Below the pieces are notes generated by a model. That model saw only the letters and a list, made by a program, of their open reading frames with translations, was not told the origin of the DNA and ran no database searches. This document shows, piece by piece, positions 46,363 to 57,747 of a stretch of 64,000 bases of DNA. The stretch lies in contig NW_002476421.1 of the NCBI RefSeq assembly GCF_000189635.1, forward strand, positions 305,267 to 369,266, read 5' to 3'. A program made the translations under genes and the position numbers. Origin of the DNA: Tetrahymena thermophila SB210 (lineage: Eukaryota; Ciliophora; Oligohymenophorea; Hymenostomatida; Tetrahymenidae). Numbering within the stretch: the stretch's first letter is position 1; each line of letters begins with the position of its first letter.

Positions 46363-49300
46363 TTTTATTGATTAATTTACTTTTTTTTTATTAGTTTTTT
46401 TTAATTATTAATTTAATTATAATATTTTAGAGATTTAAAAATGACTTTTTGAAATAAATAAGGAGTGTAATTAAAATTAATTATATAAATATTATTATTA
46501 CATGAATAGTACCAAATAAGCAAACAAACGATTTGTTTGAGTATTTGTATTATTTAATAAATCAAATGTAATTAATTACTTAATTAAAAATAGGTAGAAA
46601 GAAGATTAATTATATCACTTAAATAGAAAGGATCAATATTTTTAATTAATTTAATATTCAAGTATAATTATTATTATATAAAGTAAATTTAGACAATCAT
46701 TTTTATATGAAAAATAATCATAAAATGTATCTATATTTATTACAAACAAAGAGTAAATAATAAATAAATTCACTTATAAATATTGAAGGTAACTAATTTA
46801 CTGTTTAAAAAATTAGTAGATTTAAACATCTTTTGACATCGAATATTTGCTTTTCCATTTAAATATAAAGATTTTAGATTTTAAAAGCATATAAATAAAA
46901 GTTATTTTATTTTTATGGTAATAGTAAAGTACTTCTAGTATTTAGCCAATTGTAATTAAACAGATTATTTTTATTTTAATTAGAGAGATTAGGTTCATAA
47001 TAATTTTAGTTAGATACAAAGATTAAATTTAGTCTATGTGAGAACTATAAAATAGACATATAAATCGATAAGGTTTAAGCTTAATTAGCATGATCATTTA
47101 TCATTTCTCTTAATTTTATGAAAAATATATAATTTTTCTAATAGTTTAACAAATAAATGGTTGAAGGTTTATATAGAATATAGAGAATGGATTATGGCAA
47201 CATGAAAATATTCCTTATTTAAATATGTTTAGACTAGTTATTATTATTATTTAAAATTTTAATTTAAAGTAAATATCTAGTGTGTTGCTCATAATATTTT
47301 GTTAATGTAAAGTGGCCATGTCAAATTATATAACTATTACCATAAATTGCTATATTTACAATACACAGCAGATAAAAATGCGTTGATTTTTAAAAATGTG
47401 TTAATTAATTAATTTTCTCTGCTCTTTAGTAAACTACTAAGTTTCATTAAAATAATCCTACAACTATAGTATTCTCTAAATTAGTACTTTTGTTTTTAAA
47501 TTAATTAAAATGATCTTTAATATGATGTAAACAACTAAAAAAACTTCTAATTTTCAAAAATATTAATTTAAGGATAATTAGGTAAGATGATAGTAAATAA
47601 AATTAGATGTAATTAAATTCGTTTTTATTAAAATTTTAATACGCATTAATTAATCTAAATAAGCATGAATTTATATTGTAAAAATGTTCTAGCATTCATT
47701 TTTATTAGTTTGATAAAAGTTATTTCATTTTTATAGCCAAATAAAACAATTTCAGTTTATTAATTTATTTCTAATATAATCATTTTTATAAACTATAATA
47801 ATGATTTTTAAATATTTTATAAAATATTTAATAAAGAGCAATAAAAAAATATAATTGAAATTTACAACTTTTACTTTAAATTTGAATAATTAATTTTGTA
47901 AACTATTACTAAATAAATTATCATTTACAGATAATGTAGATTTCTGATATTACTGACTATGAAGGTTTGATACATTATCAAGATTATTTTTCAAAATATA
48001 AAAAGGTTCTAGAACATAACGCAAGGACTTTAAATTACAGTAAAAAAAGTCATTTATTTGAAAATGGTTTATATAGATAAGTTAATTATTTTAAATATCG
48101 TTAGAAGTAAATACCGTAATTACTGATTACTTGGAACTAGGATTCTTTATTTTTAAGAATTTTTTTAAAAAATTAACTTTTTTTAGATACTCATTCTTAT
48201 TCGATATTTATATCATCATTTTATGAAGAGATATGGTATTTAAAGTATTTAAAGATCAAAAATATTTATTTGATGAAAATAGATAGAAGGAAGAGAGTAT
48301 CAATTAATAAAATACAAAGAATCAATTAAGGTTTTTAATTAATTAAATATTCAAGTATAACGATTATTAAAGTTAATTTGCATAAGTTTCTATGGATAAA
48401 CAATAATAAAATCTATTAAAAAAACTCTGTTTGTTTATAATAAAATAATAGATTAATCAAAAATAATTTCTACAATAAATCTTTAACATAACTTTTCTAC
48501 TACTTAAAAAATTATTAGCTTTAAAAAGTTATTTGTGATTGAATTATTATTTTTTATTTAAATTCAAATATGTTGGATTTTATTAGATACTTAAAAAGAG
48601 AAATTAAGAAAGAAATCATACAGTTAAAGTAGGTTTTTATTTTTATGGTAATAGTAAAGTATTTATAGTAACTAACTAATAATTCGAAATTACTAGATAA
48701 TATTTAATTAAACTAAAGTGATTAAGTTGCACAAATTAAATCTTAAGAAATGTTTAGCTATTAAAAATGTGTTAGATATTAACCAAGAGAGACGAGACAC
48801 CTTATTATATACTTTACAAATAACAATTTATTGATTATTTAGTTTAAATTAAATAAAATAATTTTGATCTCTTATTTGAAATATTTTTTATTTATATATA
48901 TATATATATATAGTACCCTAGGGTACTGCCTTTTTCAAGGCTACATACACGAATATTAATAAGATTTATTCTTTTTAATTATTTTTGTTTTAGTGTTTTA
49001 CTTTTTTTTTCACCTGGTTTTTGGTGTTTATTTATTTTTTTTGTTTTTTTATTTTTTATTTTAATAACAGTTTTTAAATAAACTAATTTTGAGTACTATA
49101 AAAAAAATGTAGAAATCAATAAATTTTGTGTCTAATAAGCGTATTGTATTGTTTTGTGTTATATCTTAATATTACCAAAAGCTATTAATTATTTCTAACA
49201 ATTTAGGATATTAGTAATCAATGAAGATTACATAAAATTTTTTTAAAACAATAGAACATACGGCGAGGATGTGCGCTAATATGAAGTATTTAGTTAGTTT

Positions 49301-49597
49301 AAATATGTCTATATTATTTTTATGAATTATATTTATTAAATTAAATACTTAGAGTATTTCTGAAAATTGTTTACAAACCTAAATTTACAAATCAAAAAAA
49401 TAATTTGCCTATTCATATTAAAATGCATCTCTAATTCCACCAAAGATGTTTTGATTAATAAAATTACTTGTTAATTAATTTTTTTCAGTTTTTTAGAAAA
49501 GTAACTTAGATTCATGAAAATAATCTTAAACCAAAGTACTCCCTCAATTATTTTCCTTTAGTTTTAATTAATTTTAGCTAAAGTCCAGCTTAACTTC
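46363..49597. repeat. segmental duplication, left copy (5' flank of KAEE gene 2)
   Basis: Almost base-for-base identical to 60934-64000 at a constant offset of 14,571 up to 48893 and, after a 168-bp insertion, to the window end. Only scattered differences are seen (for example TTACAAACAAAGAG against TTACAAATAAAGAG; GGTAATAGTAAAG against GGTGATAGTAAAG). It is non-coding. The identity is higher than between the two genes the segments flank, and it continues beyond 64000. Confidence 0.93.
48883..49061. mobile_element. 168-bp insertion with 11-bp target duplication
   Basis: The sister segment at 63454-63464 has a single ATTTTTTATTT; here it occurs at both ends (48883-48893 and 49051-49061) around extra DNA, a net gain of exactly 168 bp. 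The insert starts with (AT)n, then a perfect 16-bp palindrome AGTACCCTAGGGTACT (48912-48927), immediately followed by a hairpin GCCTT-TTTC-AAGGC (48928-48941), then T-rich DNA with CACCTGG. It has no coding capacity. On the minus strand it would be an A-rich-headed element with two hairpins and a (TA)n tail, as in some short retroposons. Low-complexity target DNA makes the duplication less decisive than its length suggests. Confidence 0.7.
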
Positions 49598-50190
49598 TTT
49601 AATTTTATAAACAAAATCCTTAATACGCAAATAAGAATTTAAAAGATTTAGAAATTAAAAAAAATGCTTACAGAGCGATTTTAATAAATTAATGGGATAA
49701 GATACAAAAAAATTGGAAGATTTTTATTGATTTTTCTTAAGATCTTAATATAAATTAATTAGTTTAAAGAGAAAAAACAAACATATTGTATAAATGTTCT
49801 ACCATTATTTGAATTAGGTCGATAAACATAAATTCATTTTTAATCTTAAATTAAAACGGTTTCAGTTTATTTATATTCTTAAAATATTTTTGGTTTTAGT
49901 AATTTAAACACTGTAATATTTATAATATGTAACATAAATAAAAAGTACTGGTCTACTTGAGTATATGTAGAAACTCGTGTTATATTAAAAGAAATTTATA
50001 TCTTAGATTTTGCTCAAGTTGAAATGTTAAATTATCGAAAAAAATTAGAGTCAAAAAATATTTTGAAGGTTTGGCTCGAATTGAATTGACTCTATATCAT
50101 TTACATAGTAATTTTCTGACTAGATCAAACCCTAAAAAAATTATTAAAATTGACAATCTTAACTTTTAATTTGAATAATTGTTTGTAATA
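49598..50190. other. continuation of KAEE-flank modules
   Basis: AT-rich DNA, no gene. It continues the same family of flank modules (ATTTGAATTAGGTCGATAAA and similar). Confidence 0.4.
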
Positions 50191-51214
50191 TCTTTGACTA
50201 TTACTTAATAAATTAACTGAGTGTTCTAATATTATTAATTTAAAAATTTGCGAATGCTATTTTGATCGTTTTTATTAATAAATAGTTCTAGAATATAAAA
50301 TAAGGAAAGTAATTAAAATTAACTAAAGAATTCTGTTTGTAAATTTAATCAATTGCTTTTATTATTTTGAATATAAATAAATAGTTATTTGATATATTTT
50401 AAAATTATTTTTTTATTTTTATTTGGAATATTTGAATTTTCATTATTACTAGTAAAATACTTTGCTAACTAATTACATACTCAAAATAAAAATAATCTAA
50501 TTTATTGCAATATATTTTAATTAATTTTAGCTGCTTACTTTGCTTGATGACAATAGTTTACCTTATAAAAATCAACTCGTTACATTTCTTTAAAAAATCT
50601 AGCTAATTTGAGTCTAAATATGCGTTCGCTTTTTAATTTTATCAGTTAATTAAATTTATATTAAGCAACAAAGGTAATAAAAATATCTAATTTTAGAAAG
50701 TATCTTTGACTATTACAGGATAAATTAACTGATAGTTCTAATATTATTAATTTAATAATTTGCGGATGCTATTTAGATCATTTTTATTAATAAATAGTTC
50801 TAGAATATAAAGCAAGGATAGTAATTAACATTAAATAAAAAATTCTGTTTGTGAATATAATCAATCGCTTTTATTATTTTGATATAAATAAATAGATATT
50901 TGGTATATTTTAAAATTATTTTTTTATTTTTATTTGGAATATTTTAACTTTCATTATTACTAGTAAAATACTTTGCTAACTAATTACATACTATAAATAA
51001 AAATAAGCTAATTTATTGCAATATATTTTAATTAATTTTAGTTGCTTACTTTACTTGATGGCAATAATTTACCATATAAAAATCAACTCGTTACATTTCT
51101 TTTAAAAAAATCTAGCTAATTTGAGTCTAAATTTGCCTTAGCTTTTTAATTTTATCAATTAATTAAATTAATATTAGGCAATAAAGGTAGTGAAAATATC
51201 TAACTTTAGAAATA
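50191..51214. repeat. tandem duplication, period 512 bp
   Basis: TCTTTGACTATTAC starts copies at 50191 and 50703. They stay parallel through TAATAAATAGTTCTAGAATATAAA, GAATTTTCATTATTACTAGT, AAATCAACTCGTTACATTTC and CTAGCTAATTTGAGTCTAAA, with a few percent of visible changes. Non-coding. The TTCTAGAATA part belongs to the recurring flank module. Confidence 0.88.
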
Positions 51215-51770
51215 TTAGATAACATCTTGCTTAATCACTGTAAAATGAGCTACTTTTAATTGGATCTATTTAATTTGTATGTAAAGTAAAAAGTTAGTTA
51301 GTTAGTTAATTAATTAATAATATGATCTGTCTAGAATAATTCGTTTGAAGATCCTTTGTCAAAAGATATATAAAACTCAATAATTAATGCTCTAAATTTA
51401 TTTTTTATTAGTTCAAAAAAATTAGTCAAGTATTTTGCTAAATAAAAGAATATTAAATTTACTTATTAATTTAAAACATTTTAATTTTTTAATTTTAGAA
51501 ACATAGATAGCATCTGGCTTAACAGCTGTAAAATCGGCTATTTTTAATTAGATCTATTTAATTAGTATGTAAAGTAGACATTTAATTAATTAATAATTTG
51601 ATATGTCTATAATAATTTGTTTGAAGATCCTTTGACAAAAGATAGATATAATTAATTAATTAATGCTCTAAATTTATTTTTTATTAGTTCAAAAAAATTA
51701 GTCAAGTATTTTGCTAAATTAAAGAATAGTGAATTTATTAATTAATATAATACATTTTAATTTTTCCATA
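51206..51770. repeat. tandem duplication, period about 290 bp
   Basis: TAGAAATATTAGATAACATC (51206) and TAGAAACATAGATAGCATCT (51496) start two copies that share GTAAAATGAGCTA/GTAAAATCGGCTA, TTTGAAGATCCTTTG and AGTTCAAAAAAATTAGTCAA. A (GTTA)n run sits in copy 1 near 51292. Non-coding. Confidence 0.8.
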
Positions 51771-52273
51771 TTAATATTTTTAAATATTTTCATAAAAAAA
51801 TATGAAATAGAATAATAAAAACTAAGTATTAAAAAAAGAAATTAAATGCTTCTAATTATTTAAAGTTCAAGCAAGCATTACTATTTATTAAGACAAATTA
51901 CTATAAGAATCAATATTTATTTTTTTAAAAACAAGTCTAGAATATAATACAATTAAATTTGTTCAAATAAAAAAATCTAGTAAATTTCTATAAGTTTAAA
52001 ATAGCTACCCAGATATTTTTATTAATATCAATTGTAATAAATAAATATATTTATCATAAATGAATATACAATAAATATTTATATTTACTATAAATTTGCT
52101 TCTTAGCGCTATTGTTTTCCTTTTTTTATTATTTAATATTATTGTAGACATAATTTTAATCTTAATTAGAAATTCTCTTAATTTAGAATTCTCTTATTCA
52201 AGAGCACTGACGGTATTTATAATTAATTAATTAAATTTGACAAAATATTCTATTCAAAATTCTTTTAAAAAAA
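51771..52273. other. 5' flank of LRR gene C
   Basis: AT-rich, with nothing recognised. It should contain the promoter of LRR gene C. Confidence 0.4.
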
Positions 52274-55200
52274 ATGTTATAATAGAAATTATACTTCAAA
52301 TAACTTTAATCAGTATTCTTAATTTTCTTATTTATTTAGTTTTAAAATTTATTTTTTTTATAATAATAGTTTTTGATCTCTTCATTAAAATCTCATACTA
52401 ATATCGAAATTGATCTATGGTATAAAAATTTACTAAAAATAAATATCTTTATTTAAAATCTTTATTTTATCTTACTAAATTTGTTAATTTTTTACTTTGA
52501 GCAAATAAGTCTTGCCTCTTATTCTAATTTTTTCAAAAATATGAAACTTTATTTTAAAGAATTCATCATTTTTAATTAATTTTCATGAAATCTAAATGTT
52601 TAGTTTTTTTTTCTAAAATATTGCATGCTAATAAATAATTTTTACTGTAAAATTCAAAAGTATAAATAATATTTAAGGTTAAAATGCATCAGATCTAGCT
52701 AATGCTTTAGCAAATTGTACTAATCTCATAGATTTGAATATCTATCTGGGGTAAAATATTATTTTTGAATACCATTTCTTATATAGAATTTAAAAAATGA
52801 ATATTAATATTTTTTTATTTATTTTTTAATTTCATTATGTAAATTTTAATATTTAACTCATTTTTTACCTTTGTAATTATTTTTCTTCTTTTTGATTTTC
52901 TATTTTTAGACTTTTATAATGAAAATAATTTTTAAATAATTAAAAAGAGGTAAAAAAATTAATTCTAATTATGCATAAGTCTTAGGTTTGTCTTTAGCAA
53001 ATTGCACTAATCTCTAAAATTTATCCATCAATCTAGTGTATTTTATAGTTTTTTTATTATTAATTTTTATATAAAATAAATAAAAATATATGTTTATTAT
53101 CTTATTGTTTATTTAACTTCAAAATTTTTTATTTTATCTTCTTTGAATCTATTTAAATTTTTACCTTATTTTTAATTTGAACCTTTTTATTTTGAATTTT
53201 CATATTTTTATTTATTTATTCATTTTAAATAACAAATAATATTTAAATTGATGCTATAAAAGAAATAACTAAATCGATGATGAAGGTATTTCAGGATTAT
53301 TATCTCCTTTGATAAACTGCACTAAGCTCTCAAATTTAACACTAGTGCTTTAGTAAAATTTTTTTTTCATTGTATATAGAGATATTTATTTAGATTAAAA
53401 ATTCATATAATTCTTTTTTTAACAATCAATGTTTGGTTTTAATTAATTTTAAAATTATGCTTTTTTATCATTTTTCTCTAATTTTAAAAATCATTTATTA
53501 TTATTTTCTGTTCAGAAATAATTATTTATTTTTAAATTTTAAATAGAAACAACAAAATTAGTGCATAAGGTATGTTAGGTTTAGGTTCAGCTTTAGTCAA
53601 CTGTAATAATTTATCAAATTTGTGTCTTAATCTTTTGTAATGCCAATTTATTTATAATATTTTTTAGATATTTAATAAATATTTATTTAAAAATCATATT
53701 TTTTCTTAATACTTAATGTAAATAATAATTTTTTTTTAAAAGTGAACTTAAAATTGGTTCAAAAGGTTTTTCAGACTTAATTTCATCTTTAGCAAACTGT
53801 TCTAATCTCTCAAACTTGAGTCTCGAAATAGGGTAAAAAAATTGAAGTTGTTTTAATTTAGTGAACATTTAAATAAAAATTAATTAAAAATAACAAAAAT
53901 CTTTGTAAGAATTTTCTATTTGATTTAAATATTATGAATTTATAATAAAAAAAAATCTAATTTTTTATATTTTTCCTCAACTTCTTCTTTTTAATAATAC
54001 TTTTTTGTTCAATTTTTAAATAGAAATTGTTAAATTGGTAATGAAGGAATTCTAAATTCAGCTTCTGCTATTGCTGGATTTGCTAATCTCACTATTTTGT
54101 TTCTTGAAATAAGGTAAAAATAATTTATGATGATTAATCCTATTTTCAAATATTTATTTCTTTTCGAATAATATTTATTAAGTATTTATTTTTATTTATG
54201 TGGGGTTAGAGGATGGAAATAAATTTAAAAAATCCTGCCATAAATTGATAGAAATAAAATTCTAAGATTTTTGATTCTCCCCAACTCACTTATTACTCCC
54301 TCCTCTCTCTTAACTTATTTTTTAATTTAAAAATTTTACTTTACTTTTTTTTACTTTTTGATTATTTATTTATATCTTATTTTTTAAATTATAAATATTT
54401 ATTTACTAAATTAATTATTTAAAAAGCAACAATTAAATTAATGCCCAAGGTGCATTAAGCTTAGGCACTGCTTTATCAAACTGTATCAATCTCTAAATCT
54501 TGAAAATTAATCTATAGTAAAAACATAATTTAATACAATATTCTTTATTTATTTAAAAGATAATCAAAATAAAAATTATTAATATGCACTAAATTACTTT
54601 ATTTGGATTTTAATTTTTTTTTAATGTTTGTTTCTTTATTCTAAAATTTTTTTTTTAATATTTGTTTTAAAATTCTATGTTGGAAATTTAAAAAGTGAAA
54701 ATTAAGTTGGTGCATAAGGTGCTTTAGATTTATGCTCTGCTTTAGCAAAATGCACTAATCTCTCAAATTTGGATATTTCTTTCTAGTAAAATTAATTATT
54801 TTTACTATTTTAATATTTCTTGATATAAAATTAATTATTATTTTCGAATATTAATCTCTTATTTACAATATTTTTCTTAATTATTTACTGAAAACTAACC
54901 AACAATAATTTATCAAAAGAAAGAATGGGATAGGTGCAGAAGGTGCATCAAGATTAGGTTTTGCTTTAGCAAATTGCTTAAATCTCTAAAATTTGGAACT
55001 TTACTTAGGGTAAAAATAGTTTTTTACATTTTACAATTATAAATATTTGTTAAATTATTTTAAAATTAGAAAAATTAGTTTTAATATTTTTTTGAAAAAT
55101 TTTATTTGATGCTAAGTTAATTCATAATTTTTACCATTTCTTAAACTGAGAATATACTATTAAATTATGCATTTCTAATACTTTAAATTTATTTTTTTTA

Positions 55201-57747
55201 ATTTGGTTATTAATCTTTTTGTATACTTAAAAAGTGACAATATTGGTCCATAAGGAGCTTAAGGTTTAGGTCAAAGTTTGGCAAGCTGCGCTAATCTCTC
55301 AAATTTGACTCTTTGTATTGAGTATAAAATTTTATTTGCTTTAAACTTAGATATTTCTTTATATAAAAAATTATTTAAAATAATATAAATAAATATCTTT
55401 TTTACTTCCTATCTATTTATAAATTTTTTTCTTTATTTTATCCTTAAAATTCTTGATTATTTTTTTTAATAAATAAGTAAAGGCAATTAGATTGGCGCAT
55501 AAGGTGTATCAGGTTTATTTTATGGCTTAGCAAATTGCTTTAATCTCTCAAATTTATCACTCTTTCTACGGTAAAAAATATTTGTATTGCAATAAATATA
55601 ATATATTGTTTTTTATAAATTAATTTGATAAAATTATCAAACATAACAAACATATCTTTTAAGAAAATTTATATTTTATTTATTTCTAGCTTAATTGAGT
55701 AATTTAGCAAGTTTTGCATATAATTTTAAATTTTTGATTCTTAATTTTATTTATTTATTTATTTTTTTTTTTTACATCAATCTCATTAATAACATAATAT
55801 TTTATACTAAAAAAGTGGAAATCAAATAAGTTCATAAGACAACTCTGATTTATTTTCTGCTTTAGGAAAAATTGCTAATCTATCATATTTGAATTTTAGA
55901 GTTTGGTAAAAAGAGTTTAATTTTCTTTAAAATTAAACCATTTTTATTAATTTTATTGCTTTATTTTATTTGACTCATTTTCACTTTGTTTCAAAATTAA
56001 AATGATGTTATTATTTTAAATTTTAAAAATATTCCTCGTTTTTATTGATAATTCATAGTATTTTGTTTAAAAATGAAAAAAGTATGAATTATATTGGAGA
56101 TAAAGGTGTTTCGGATTTGGGTTCAGCTTTAGCGAATTGCACTCATCTCTCAAAATTAATTCTTGATCTCAGGTAAAAACAGTTTATTTTTTCATTCAAA
56201 ATGGTTAATAATTTAATAAAAATAATTTATTTTAATTAAAATACCATAATACCTCATAATAAGTTTACTAAAAAAAGAATCAGTGAGGTTTTTTTGCATA
56301 TTTTTAAAATAATTTTCCAAAAAAAGCTATCAAACCTCAAGGTTTTTTTAATAAAATGCGAATTTCGAGATATTATACAAAAAGTAATTGTTAATTATAT
56401 TTTTTAAAATTTATTTTTCCCACCCTTATTATTTTATTTAAATTTCAATTTGATAAATCTTAATGTATGTATATCCAATCTCAAATTTGATTGGGTAATC
56501 TGAAATAAGAAATATTTTTTTATTTTTAAATAATTAAGATTTTTTTTGTTTTTCTTGTGAATCACTTTTTAAAATTTCGATTCACTCTCGTTCGTTCTCG
56601 TGCATATAAAAAACGAGAGATTAAAGAATGAGGTATTTTGGTATTTGATAAGTTTTTGACTTACTAATTCATTTCAATCTATTTTAAAATTATTGAGTTT
56701 ATAAAATAATTTAGTTTATTTTTTATTTTGAAAATTTTGCTTTCTATTTTTTTATTTTGTGTGCTGATTAATAAATTTTTTTGTACATTTAAAAAGTGAA
56801 AACTAAATTGGTCCATAGGGTGTATGCGATTTAGGTTCAGGATTAGTAAACTGTACTAATCTCTCAAATTTAAAGCTCTACCTTTCGTAAAAACATTTTA
56901 ACTTTCAATTTATTTATTTTATTTATTTGTCTATTAGAATTGATTTACTTTATTTTACAATTTAAGACATATTTAAATTAAAATATTTTTTTTTATTGAT
57001 TTCTTATTTTTTTGCATTATTTTTCTTAATTTTTTAATTTCAATTTATAATTTCTTGTTTAATAACAATTAAGTAACAATTAAATTGGTAATGAAGGTAT
57101 ATTAGGTTTAGGTTTTTCTTTATAAAAGCATGCTAATATCAAAAGATTAGAGCTGATTCTCATGTAAAAAAGTTCATTTTGACTGTGATATTTCTTATTA
57201 TAAAAGTTAATTTAATTAGTTGAATTCTCCAAATCAAATTTTTATTTGATTTTAAAAATTTTATATTGCAATACAGTTAAGTTTTTGATTATTAATTTCT
57301 AATTATTGTTTCTTTTCAAATTGACTGATAACGTTTTATCATATTTAAAAAGGAATATTCAAATTAATGATGAAGGGGCATTATCATTCGTTTCTCTATT
57401 ATCTAATTTCCCTTTCCTCCTTATTTTATTTATCAATCTCTAGTAAAAAAAGTTTATTTTTTTGCTTTAAATTTAGATTATAATTTGTAGAAAAATTAAT
57501 TTAAAGAAATGACTATTGCTTCTACTAGTTTTTTTAAATTTTATCATTTTTTTTTATGTTTAATTTAATTTGACCACTGTGCAAAATCTAAATTTGTTTT
57601 GATTTTCTACTTTTCCTATTAAGTTTATTTTTAAATTTTTGAAAATTTTTTTTAAGTTGTAATTAGATTAGTATAGAAATCAGTTCTAAAATTGTTAGCA
57701 AGTGTCTCAAATCAAAAAAATTAATTGAAAAATATATTATTGTTTGA
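52274..57747 (+). CDS. leucine-rich-repeat protein C, 16 single-repeat exons
   Basis: Eighteen exons, 558 aa. Exon 1 52274-52419 (146 nt, MLQQKLYFKQ ... NIEIDL). LRR exons start at 52661, 52948, 53263, 53547, 53743, 54024, 54427, 54696, 54920, 55235, 55478, 55816, 56083, 56797, 57074 and 57353. Each is 90 nt except 55235-55321 (87) and 55478-55570 (93). Terminal exon 57657-57747, stop TGA. Every intron is phase 2, starts GTA and ends AG, usually AAAAG; the sum is divisible by three. Each repeat has N-Q/K-I at 2-4, G at 8, L at 12 and 16, C at 19, NL at 21-22 and L at 25, 27 and 29, for example NQIGAQGVSGLFYGLANC. This is RI-type LRR. The protein should be a 16-17-turn solenoid binding other proteins. 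The first and last exons match gene B. No TM or signal peptide is seen. Confidence 0.88.
56585..56619. repeat. perfect hairpin in the long intron of LRR gene C
   Basis: CTCTCGTT (56585-56592) and AACGAGAG (56612-56619) form a perfect 8-bp stem with a 19-nt loop. It lies in a GC-richer patch of the intron between LRR exons 14 and 15. That intron is about 610 nt, roughly two to three times its neighbours, so it may contain an inserted element. Confidence 0.6.

Noticed and set aside
52600-57450. Regularly spaced similar segments of about 90 bp, suggesting a dispersed repeat or CRISPR-like array
   Set aside because: Translation in ciliate code with consistent phase-2 GT..AG borders shows they are LRR exons; spacing is irregular and copies vary at synonymous and variable LRR positions.
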